Source: JADJLQ01 sp034439915 (GTDB taxonomy: Bacteria; Bacteroidota; Bacteroidia; Chitinophagales; Saprospiraceae). From it: DNA of 5,274 nt. The stretch is from positions 1 to 5,274 of the forward strand of contig JAWXBI010000148.1 of assembly GCA_034439915.1 (NCBI GenBank). Direction: 5' to 3'. How positions within the stretch are numbered: the stretch's first letter is position 1; each line of letters begins with the position of its first letter. The notes below the pieces were generated by a model that searched no databases, was not told the origin of the DNA, and was given only the letters and a program-made list of their open reading frames with translations. A program made the position numbers and the translations under genes. Shown here in pieces: positions 1 through 5,274 of this stretch.

Positions 1-398
1 TAATTTACGGTAAGCATGATGGAATTCAATTTCAGGCTTACATCTTTTATTGCTTTCATCACTTTTTCGGTCTGTGCTTCTGATGCTTTTTTAGTGCCAG
101 AAACATATTGTCGGAGCAATCCCGGATTTAAGTTTCCAGTTTTAGCCAATTGGCTAATGTTTACTTCAGGAATCAAATCGAACACAGATTCTAAATCCAC
201 TTCAAAATTTAGTTTGTATCCCTTACTTAATGACTTTTTAAGGTCTTTATCTTCTTTTTGGGCAATCTGGAGCATTTTGTCCAAATTTAATTTGACCTCT
301 TGATAATTTTTGCCACCTGCTACACAACCATCTACTTCTTTCAGATAGGCAAAAAATGCATCTTTATTCCTTTCGATAACTACTGTTAATTGTTTCAT
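1..398 (-). CDS. hicB: HicB-family antitoxin, partial at left window edge
   Basis: This is the antitoxin of a HicAB type II toxin-antitoxin pair. Such proteins bind and inhibit the HicA mRNA-cleaving toxin and repress their own operon. The frame opens at ATG (396-398) and stays open for 132 codons to the window edge, so the stop is not seen. Residues 1-45 (start MKQLTVVIERNKDAFFAYL, later GGKNYQEV) match the degraded RNase H-like HicB fold. Residues about 78-105 (ISQLAKTGNLNPGLLRQYVS, then GTKKAS) form an XRE-like helix-turn-helix, as in the longer HicB proteins with a C-terminal DNA-binding domain. Related proteins are about 130-145 residues, so only a few residues are probably missing. The start lies 4 bp after the ancestral hicA stop, in the toxin-first order usual for the family, so the two were co-transcribed. 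No inactivating change is visible. The assignment rests on motif recognition and on the adjacent hicA. Confidence 0.85.
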   Translation of the reverse strand, partial: MKQLTVVIERNKDAFFAYLKEVDGCVAGGKNYQEVKLNLDKMLQIAQKEDKDLKKSLSKGYKLNFEVDLESVFDLIPEVNISQLAKTGNLNPGLLRQYVSGTKKASEAQTEKVMKAIKDVSLKLNSIMLTVN

Positions 399-402
399 GT
401 TA

Positions 403-587
403 TTACTTTAGTCCTGCTTTTTTCAAAATACCAAATTGGGTGCTTTGGGTAAATCTTTTGTTCCATGGAAAGGGATTACTATAATTCCTTCTATTATATC
501 ATGTTTGAATATTTTGTGACTACCGTTTTGTCTACTAAAAAACCAGCCCTTAGATTTTATAAGTTTTTCAAGTTCAAGGGCGTTCAT
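403..587 (-). pseudogene. hicA: HicA-family mRNA interferase toxin, frameshifted near its C-terminus
   Basis: HicA toxins are small double-stranded-RNA-binding-fold ribonucleases that cleave mRNA and block translation. The frame starts at ATG (585-587) and begins MNALELEKLIKSKGWFF. The catalytic signature GSHKIFKH follows, with the conserved His at residue 24, and then the PFHGTKDLPK strand. After codon 48 the frame gives A-P-N-L-V-F and stops at TGA (423-425), giving 54 residues. Restoring one base in the GCACCC stretch near 441-446 (GGCACC) gives the canonical ending KGTQFGILKKAGLK and a TAA at 403-405, for 61 residues. That ending matches the family consensus, so a one-base deletion is the simplest explanation. 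The lost part is the C-terminal helix of the fold, so the toxin is probably inactive or weakened. A sequencing or assembly error remains possible. The start is supported by a promoter immediately upstream. Confidence 0.85.
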
Positions 588-591
588 GCTT

Positions 592-623
592 CAAAGGTAG
601 CATAAAAGCTACCAATTTCCAAA
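592..623 (-). promoter_or_regulatory. Bacteroidota-type promoter of hicA-hicB
   Basis: Read on the minus strand, a TTTG box (620-623) is followed after 20 bp by TACCTTTG (592-599). This fits the Bacteroidota consensus of a -33 TTTG and a -7 TAnnTTTG. The -7 box ends only 4 bp before the hicA ATG, so transcription should begin at or next to the start codon and the mRNA would be leaderless or nearly so. No Shine-Dalgarno sequence could fit in that space. The boxes are seen directly; the start of transcription is inferred. Confidence 0.6.
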
Positions 624-633
624 TAGCTTTTAT
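596..633. promoter_or_regulatory. Nested inverted repeats, probable HicB operator
   Basis: Two perfect inverted repeats share an arm. GGTAGC (596-601) pairs with GCTACC (608-613) across 6 bp. ATAAAAGCTA (602-611) pairs with TAGCTTTTAT (624-633) across 12 bp. They cover the whole promoter spacer, overlap the -7 box on one side and pass the -33 box on the other. HicB proteins with a DNA-binding domain are known to repress their own operon by binding palindromes at the promoter, so this is the natural operator candidate. Binding is inferred from position and symmetry only. The shorter repeat could also form a 6-bp hairpin if transcribed from farther upstream. Confidence 0.5.
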
Positions 634-634
634 A

Positions 635-817
635 CTAACCGGTTATTTGATCGTATAATTCGTTCCTGGTCCAATCCCGTGCTTTTCGATCAAGTTGCTC
701 TTTATTATTTGCGTAAGTAAATACGTCTGAGTTCATAATCTTTATCTCGGAATTTACGAAATAATTACAAACTTGATTATCTTCCACCAAGTATGTAACT
801 TCAATAAAAATGTACAA
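635..817 (-). CDS. Hypothetical small protein, 60 codons, doubtful
   Basis: I do not recognise this frame. It would start at TTG (815-817), since no in-frame ATG exists before a stop just upstream. An AAGGAG sequence (829-834) lies 11 bp before that TTG, a slightly long but usable Shine-Dalgarno spacing. The product would begin MYIFIEVTYLVEDNQ and end in a charged, helix-prone tail (KARDWTRNELYDQITG). It has no signal peptide or membrane segment. Its stop lies one base from the hicAB operator repeat and 47 bp before hicA, in the same direction. It could be a small gene, the tail of a decayed gene, or chance: 60 codons open in AT-rich DNA is not strong evidence, and a TTG start lowers the odds. 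Confidence 0.25.
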   Translation of the reverse strand: MYIFIEVTYLVEDNQVCNYFVNSEIKIMNSDVFTYANNKEQLDRKARDWTRNELYDQITG

Positions 818-935
818 ACCAACACTTACTCCTTACGAAGCTAATCGAGTTGTGGCAATTGTAGAGAACATGTTAACCTCACCTAAACTTTCTTTTGGAT
901 ACAGACTCTCTGAATTGCAAGGAAATCTTTCTTAA
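810..935 (+). CDS. Hypothetical short ORF, 41 codons, doubtful
   Basis: A plus-strand ATG frame opposes the surrounding minus-strand frames. The product starts MYKPTLTPYEANRVVAIVEN and continues to a C-terminal YRLSELQGNLS, a plausible amphipathic helix pattern with no recognised domain. The A-rich run just before the ATG suits Bacteroidota initiation. A weak promoter-like pair, CTTG (772-775) and TAACTTCA (796-803) with 20 bp between, lies upstream but matches the consensus only partly. The frame overlaps the opposite-strand TTG ORF by 8 bp, and its 3' part lies antisense to a suspected gene remnant. It could be the 5' end of a truncated gene or chance. Confidence 0.2.
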   Translation: MYKPTLTPYEANRVVAIVENMLTSPKLSFGYRLSELQGNLS

Positions 936-1084
936 TGATCAAGCCATCATTATCAATGACTATTTCTTTTTTATTAGCCCAGTACTTTTGTATCAGTTGT
1001 TCAATAAATGTGTTTTAAAGGATCATTTCCAAATTTAACAAATCTGCATAATTTAGGGAAAGTCAATTTCAAATTTTTAGATAC
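883..1084 (-). pseudogene. Possible decayed gene fragment split by a frameshift
   Basis: Two overlapping minus-strand frames give a protein-like sequence if joined. The first (1001-1084) runs ...LCRFVKFGNDPLKH and stops. The second (883-1014) continues FIEQLIQKYWANKKEIVI, then a DNDGLIIKKDFLAI segment and a stop at 883-885. They join smoothly near 1008-1012 with a one-base shift, giving DPLKHFIEQLIQ. Neither frame has a convincing start codon, so the piece would also lack its beginning. The charged and hydrophobic pattern is more protein-like than that of the opposite strand, but I do not recognise a family. This is a low-confidence reading that rests on sequence texture alone. Confidence 0.25.
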
Positions 1085-1173
1085 TTATTTTTTATTCATC
1101 TAAACCTGAGGTCTTATATGGTAAGTAGAAATAATCGAAATCGTTTTGTTTAAATAGACTTTTAAAATATTGA
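1085..1173. other. AT-rich gap downstream of the large lipoprotein gene
   Basis: I see no gene here and no clear terminator: there is no GC-rich stem followed by a T-run in the direction of the large minus-strand gene. Only weak symmetries occur, such as ACCTGAGGT near 1104-1112 and repeated ATCG steps near 1132-1144. Confidence 0.4.
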
Positions 1174-4100
1174 TCATTGCAATTTCGCCTCCTTCCCCGC
1201 CCGCAAATACCCCACCAAATCCACCACCTCCTTATCACTCAACGTCTGTAACAATCCCTCCGGCATCATCGACACCTGTGCCACCTCCCTCGATTGGATA
1301 TCCGATTTATTCAATACCAATTTATCCTGCCCGATAACCCGTAAAGTAAGTTGCCGGTCATTTTCTGCAATTACATTTCCACTATAGGTGCGCCCATCCT
1401 GACTCGTAATTACCACCATTCGATAGTCGTCCTGGATCTCCGCACTGGGCTCGATCAGATTGCTGAGCAGGTAGTTGATATTGGTCCGGTTGGAACCGGT
1501 GATATCGGGGCCCAGTATGCCACCCTCCCCATTTAGTTTATGACAGACGCCACAGGATCGGGTAAACAAAACTTTGCCATTATTTAGATCTGCTGTGGCC
1601 AGGGTTTGATCCTTGAGCAAATGCTGGTACCTTTTATAAGCCAGGGCATAATCGCCGGAAAGCTGATCGATAGGGCCCCAGACTTCTACAAAACCATTGC
1701 CTACCACCCTCCGCAATTGACGGGCTACGAAGGCGGGTACTTCATTTTTTTTGATCTTGCCACTCTTGATGGCCTGGGTGAGCAGACGGCCGTAAACAGA
1801 GCGGGAAGACAAAGTCTGAAGAGCTTCTCCTTTTTCCTGGCTGGTATATTGAGCAAATCCATCGATCAAGGCTTGGCCCAGAGGCTCATTTTCGTAAGAG
1901 GCTGTTGCACGGATAACATCAATCCGAAGTGAAGATTCTTTGATCAGGTCAGGTAGAATGGGCAACAATTCTTTGTATTGTCTGGTAGCTAAATTTTTGA
2001 TCGCTTCCTTTCGGGCTTCTATAGGTGAAGCAGGGTCTTTTAAGGTGATCAGAAATTTTTGCGCAGCTTCTTTATCCCCGAAGATCTGGGCGATCTGTGG
2101 TGCCAAAGCCGATACCGATGGATTGGATTTTAGTTTAGAATATACCGCCTCCCAATTGGCAGGAGCGACCGCATCAGAGCGGCCTTCGAGCCCTGCAAGC
2201 ATGCCATTCAACATAGCGATCAATTGTTTGGGTTGCTTTCCAAGTTCAGACACCAGCAAACTTAGAGCATTCGCATCGACCAGGCGCCTCGCTGTAAATT
2301 CAGCGATCATAGGCAGTTTACTGGTAGAAGCCATGGTGATAGCCTTATCCGGGGTTTGTCCTACAAGGCCTTCCAGCCCATACCAAATCATTTTCGGGAT
2401 ATTGTGGTCTTCTGCATCTTCAGCGCGTGATATCAATCCCTCCGTGATTTTCCAGCGGGCATCGGCATCTACACGTTGGAGGGCGGCAGCCAGGTAAAGC
2501 CGAACTACAGGCGACGGATCTTTTTTACTGAGTTTGACCATGATTTCTATGGCTTTGGCAGGTGCTTTCTGGTCTTCACATAACATCTGGATGGCCCAGC
2601 CGCGTATGTATTCGTCTTTATCGGTCAAGGCATTCTGCAATTCATCGGGAGTCAGATTGTTGGTGATAAACAAGGCCCACATAGCCCTCAGCCTGTGATC
2701 CGGATTTTTACGGTCTTTAAATAAATTCTTAAGCTGGTCGACAGATCCTGACGACAACGGGCCTTTGATGGCCAGGTGTTGTAAAATCACCCGGGCTCTC
2801 CGCGCGTGCCAGTCGCTTACACTGGTTTGTAAGCTCGCCAATTGGACATCCGTCATTTTCTTCAAGTCACTATACCTGCCTTCCCAATTTTCAGCCAGTG
2901 TTTTTTCTGGACTGATTCTGAATATCCTGCCTGTCTCTTTGTTGAGTACCTCCTTGCCGCAGATATCGGCATCGTGCCAGTCCAATACATACATATCCCC
3001 GCCTGGCCCGATTTCCATACTAAAACCTATCCATTGGGCATTATTGGCTAGTAAAAAATCTTCCCCATGATGGGCTACAAAACCGGATCCTTTATTCTCC
3101 AAAATATCAGACAAAACCGCGTGTTCATGAATATTGGCCATAAACAATCGATCCTGATGGATGGATGGAAAAGCATCGGATTGATAGATCCTGGCACCCC
3201 CATGAGCCGATCGATGCCGGTGGTCGACGATGGTGGCAATATCGCTGTAGACATAAGGATTAAAATGCTGGCCGCCCTGGCGATGATAAATGCCACCGGG
3301 AATGACATGAAATAAATGGGGGATCACACAGGCCGTGATAAATAACTGTCCTTTTTTGTCGTAGTCGATACCCCAGGGATTGCTGAAACCATGGGCTACA
3401 GCTTCAAATCTTTTTTTGATTGGATGGAATCGCCAAACCCCACCATTGATGTCCACTCCCTCTGCTTCCAGCAAGTCTTCCGGGAAGGGTTCTTTGTGTT
3501 TGTAAATCTTTCCCCTGCCCACAGGTTTTCTGATTTTGGAAGGAGTAGCAAATCCTTCGAGGCCATACAACCATCCGTCTGGCCCCCAATGGAAACTATT
3601 GATGGTCTCGTGCCTGTCGCGTATTCCCCAACCCGTCAGTAAAACTTCTATATCTTCCTGTTCACCGATATCATCCTGGTTTTTATCCGGGACAAAAAGC
3701 AGGTTGGGTGGAGCCCCCAAATACAAACCATCAAAACCAACGGCTACAGCGGAAGGGAAGGGGATACCTTCCAGAAAAACTTTTCGGCTATCTGCTTTTC
3801 CATCCTGATCGGTGTCCTCCAGGATGACAATCCGGCTGTCTCCAAAATTGGAAAACCCGCTGCCCCTGGATTCATAATCGCGGTTTTCGGCTACCCAAAG
3901 ACGTCCTCGATCATCCCAGCAAAATGCAATAGGTTGCGTAACCATGGGTTCTCCGGCCCAGGCGTTGGCTTTGAATCCGTCTACCATAGTCATTTCAGCT
4001 ACGGCTTCATCCGGGCTGAGAAATTTTGCAGAGCGAGCTTCTTCCTGGGCTATATTCCACAACGATGCCGTGGAGTACATTGAATTGCTACCGATATAAG

Positions 4101-5088
4101 CATCCCATAAGGAATTCATGGTCACATCATTCAACTCACCGGTATATGCGACGATCTGGTGACGGATGATCTCTGTTTCTCCAGCCTTGATCTTCCAGTC
4201 CCCCATACGGGCGCGCACCGGTCCTATACCCAACTGGCCATCTACCCGCCAGGGTTGGGGAAAACCGGCATTTTCGGGATGGTCAAAGATGGCGATATGT
4301 GCCAGGTCGGCCCTGCCCTCCACCTGCATACCCACATCCATCCACATCGCGCGTTGGCCTTCGGCTTTTTCATTGCGTTGACGGGCGGCGTTGACAGCCT
4401 GGCCTTTGATCCCTTGTTTCCAGGGCATGCGTAAAAACAAACCTCCATAATCGTATTCGCCGATGGTGATATCAGAGATGGCTTTGCCTTGCCATTCCAA
4501 GCTGAGTAAAAATTTTCCTTCCTTTTCTTTCATCGTCCAGATCTGGGTTTCCTTAAGTAAGGGTTTGCCGTCTTGCGCCAGCATATCATATACGGTTTGC
4601 CAGGAGACTTCCTGACCTTCCGCAGTCAAAACACTCATGGATACCCGCTTCCAATACCCCGAATCCGGGTGATGAAAAAAGTCACGGCCAATAGCAGCCT
4701 GCATGGCAGGAAATTTATCTTTTTGGTAAAAATATTTGTGGACGGTATCCATGGGTGCTCCAGACCCATTGACGCGGGTAAATCCCCAGTAGAGGCCGGT
4801 TTGGTGTTGGTGGTGGTCAGGGCTGTATTCCGTCAATTGGCCTTTTCCATCAGGGGCCGCGATAGGATGGAGATAGGGACGAAAATCGGGTTTGGCATTT
4901 TGGGTGACGATGGCTCCGGCTTGGCCTTTTCTGAATACTGAAATAGTGCCTGCAGTTTCATCCTGGATGACGGAGAGTTCCGGATCCTTCTGAATAGAAT
5001 CTACTTGTTTTTTTGGAGAGCATCCTATTTCGATGGATATCAATAAACTGAGGAGAAAAATAAATTTGGGAAAAGAATTGGACTTCAT
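1174..5088 (-). CDS. DUF6807 (PmoA-family) / PVC-type dehydrogenase-like / HEAT / CxxCH cytochrome c fusion lipoprotein
   Basis: A 1304-residue predicted cell-envelope redox protein of unknown substrate. Residues 1-23 form a signal peptide (K at 2 and 8, hydrophobic 9-21) ending at Cys23 in EIGCS. This is a likely lipoprotein signal, although Glu at -3 is unusual. Residues about 45-330 match DUF6807, the family often labelled PmoA, with RPYLHPI (70-76) and DHHQHQTGLYWGF (91-103). Residues about 365-725 match the PVC-type membrane-bound dehydrogenase-like beta-propeller, with RLWVAENRDY, a calcium-loop-like DTDQDGKAD (425-433), and His-rich stretches at 623-629 and 653-656. Residues about 740-1115 are helical, with HEAT-like repeats. 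Residues 1170-1300 form the C-terminal haem domain, with CGVCH at 1179-1183 (1540-1554) and Met1274 or Met1275 as likely distal ligand. In the family this arrangement suggests periplasmic oxidation of an organic, perhaps sugar-derived, substrate, with electrons passing to the haem. The ATG at 5086-5088 directly precedes the signal peptide; no Shine-Dalgarno is seen. The frame is intact and stands alone. It is not a methane oxygenase. Confidence 0.92.
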   Translation of the reverse strand: MKSNSFPKFIFLLSLLISIEIGCSPKKQVDSIQKDPELSVIQDETAGTISVFRKGQAGAIVTQNAKPDFRPYLHPIAAPDGKGQLTEYSPDHHQHQTGLYWGFTRVNGSGAPMDTVHKYFYQKDKFPAMQAAIGRDFFHHPDSGYWKRVSMSVLTAEGQEVSWQTVYDMLAQDGKPLLKETQIWTMKEKEGKFLLSLEWQGKAISDITIGEYDYGGLFLRMPWKQGIKGQAVNAARQRNEKAEGQRAMWMDVGMQVEGRADLAHIAIFDHPENAGFPQPWRVDGQLGIGPVRARMGDWKIKAGETEIIRHQIVAYTGELNDVTMNSLWDAYIGSNSMYSTASLWNIAQEEARSAKFLSPDEAVAEMTMVDGFKANAWAGEPMVTQPIAFCWDDRGRLWVAENRDYESRGSGFSNFGDSRIVILEDTDQDGKADSRKVFLEGIPFPSAVAVGFDGLYLGAPPNLLFVPDKNQDDIGEQEDIEVLLTGWGIRDRHETINSFHWGPDGWLYGLEGFATPSKIRKPVGRGKIYKHKEPFPEDLLEAEGVDINGGVWRFHPIKKRFEAVAHGFSNPWGIDYDKKGQLFITACVIPHLFHVIPGGIYHRQGGQHFNPYVYSDIATIVDHRHRSAHGGARIYQSDAFPSIHQDRLFMANIHEHAVLSDILENKGSGFVAHHGEDFLLANNAQWIGFSMEIGPGGDMYVLDWHDADICGKEVLNKETGRIFRISPEKTLAENWEGRYSDLKKMTDVQLASLQTSVSDWHARRARVILQHLAIKGPLSSGSVDQLKNLFKDRKNPDHRLRAMWALFITNNLTPDELQNALTDKDEYIRGWAIQMLCEDQKAPAKAIEIMVKLSKKDPSPVVRLYLAAALQRVDADARWKITEGLISRAEDAEDHNIPKMIWYGLEGLVGQTPDKAITMASTSKLPMIAEFTARRLVDANALSLLVSELGKQPKQLIAMLNGMLAGLEGRSDAVAPANWEAVYSKLKSNPSVSALAPQIAQIFGDKEAAQKFLITLKDPASPIEARKEAIKNLATRQYKELLPILPDLIKESSLRIDVIRATASYENEPLGQALIDGFAQYTSQEKGEALQTLSSRSVYGRLLTQAIKSGKIKKNEVPAFVARQLRRVVGNGFVEVWGPIDQLSGDYALAYKRYQHLLKDQTLATADLNNGKVLFTRSCGVCHKLNGEGGILGPDITGSNRTNINYLLSNLIEPSAEIQDDYRMVVITSQDGRTYSGNVIAENDRQLTLRVIGQDKLVLNKSDIQSREVAQVSMMPEGLLQTLSDKEVVDLVGYLRAGKEAKLQ
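1540..1554 (-). other. CxxCH haem c attachment site
   Basis: The five codons read Cys-Gly-Val-Cys-His, residues 1179-1183 of the large lipoprotein. Haem is attached covalently to the two cysteines by the cytochrome c maturation system outside the cytoplasm, which agrees with the N-terminal export signal. The GPDITG, DYRM and MMPEGL segments that follow are typical of the C-terminal haem domain of PVC-type proteins. It is the only CxxCH in the protein, so one haem is expected. Confidence 0.9.
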
Positions 5089-5216
5089 CTAAGGGAATGG
5101 TTTAAAGTTTTCAGCATACAATCTAAGGAAAACGGGGAAAAAGGGAATAAATATGAAATGGTTATTCAATTCAAATTTTTAAATAATTTATTTAGATCGG
5201 GAATCAGTTGTATTCT
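5089..5216. other. AT-rich upstream region of the large lipoprotein gene
   Basis: No gene is visible. The promoter should lie here, but I find no pair matching the TTTG and TAnnTTTG boxes at proper spacing. The nearest attempts (a TTTG at 5172-5175 with TATTTATT about 18 bp on, minus strand) fit poorly. A 13-bp perfect palindrome, AAATAATTTATTT, lies at 5181-5193 and may only reflect AT-richness. Confidence 0.35.
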
Positions 5217-5254
5217 TTCACGCAGAGACGCAGCGCAGCGACGACGCAAAGGAG
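5217..5254. repeat. Dispersed-repeat-like element (ACGCAGAGACGCAG type)
   Basis: A sharply GC-richer block reads TTCACGCAGAGACGCAGC and then CGACGACGCAAAGG, inside otherwise AT-rich intergenic DNA. It is built from irregular repeats of an ACGCA(A/G)-like unit. Intergenic sequences of the form cacgcagagacgcaaagacgcaaag recur in many copies in diverse bacterial genomes, and this block resembles them from memory. Only one copy is in the window, so its repeat status here is inferred. No function is established by the sequence. Confidence 0.45.
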
Positions 5255-5274
5255 CAAAAGGAACTGATTTCTAA

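Noticed and set aside
16..303. 95-codon plus-strand ORF at the left edge
   Set aside because: It lies entirely antisense to hicB, whose product matches a known family; the plus-strand product has no recognisable features.
1095..1165. Possible terminator after the large gene
   Set aside because: The symmetries are only 4-5 bp and no stem with a following T-run is found in the right direction.
1606..2497. Plus-strand ORFs of 108 and 185 codons
   Set aside because: They are antisense to the HEAT-like region and the start of the haem domain of the large gene. They reflect the high-GC third positions of the true strand and have no family resemblance.
2765..3808. Several overlapping plus and minus ORFs of 60-100 codons
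   Set aside because: All sit inside the propeller-coding region in other frames, while the long frame carries clear conserved motifs.
4159..4941. Plus-strand ORFs of up to 122 codons and a 68-codon minus ORF
   Set aside because: They are shadows of the DUF6807-coding region; the long frame is uninterrupted and matches the family.
1174..5088. Reading the gene as a methane monooxygenase subunit because of the PmoA label
   Set aside because: The DUF6807 family shares only the label; there are no multiple membrane segments or copper-site features, and the protein is an exported multidomain redox protein.
5089..5200. Promoter boxes for the large gene
   Set aside because: No TTTG and TAnnTTTG pair at 19-21 bp spacing; the best candidate mismatches the -7 box.
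5217..5254. CRISPR or tandem array
   Set aside because: The repeated units are about 6 bp and irregular, with no spacers and only one short block.

Overview
The window looks like a chromosomal segment of a member of the Bacteroidota. The support is a hicA promoter of the Bacteroidota type (TTTG, 20 bp, TAnnTTTG), a HicB of the kind common in that phylum, an SD-poor start on the main gene, and a large secreted lipoprotein of a multidomain type found in Bacteroidota and Planctomycetota. The genus cannot be read from the sequence. All well-supported genes lie on the minus strand, so they read from right to left.

Right and centre (1174-5088): one very large gene encodes a 1304-residue predicted lipoprotein. 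In order it has a DUF6807/PmoA-family domain, a PVC-type membrane-bound dehydrogenase-like beta-propeller, an alpha-helical HEAT-like region, and a C-terminal c-type cytochrome with one CxxCH haem site. It is probably an extracytoplasmic, cell-envelope redox enzyme of unknown substrate, possibly acting on carbohydrate-related compounds. The 186 bp upstream (5089-5274) hold no gene, no convincing promoter, and a GC-rich dispersed-repeat-like element near the right edge.

Middle (588-1173): AT-rich DNA with no confident gene. It contains a 60-codon TTG-start frame, an opposing 41-codon ATG frame, and a protein-like minus-strand stretch split over two frames that resembles a decayed gene.

Left (1-623): a hicA-hicB type II toxin-antitoxin operon. 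hicA (toxin) carries an apparent one-base deletion that removes its conserved C-terminal end. hicB (antitoxin) is open to the window edge and looks intact. In front of hicA, a promoter overlaps nested perfect inverted repeats that would suit a HicB operator. With the toxin broken, HicB may survive as an orphan regulator.

By eye, base composition changes near 1173, from AT-rich on the left to near-balanced in the large gene. This fits a mobile or decaying accessory segment abutting a metabolic gene. No RNA gene, CRISPR array or transposase is visible.
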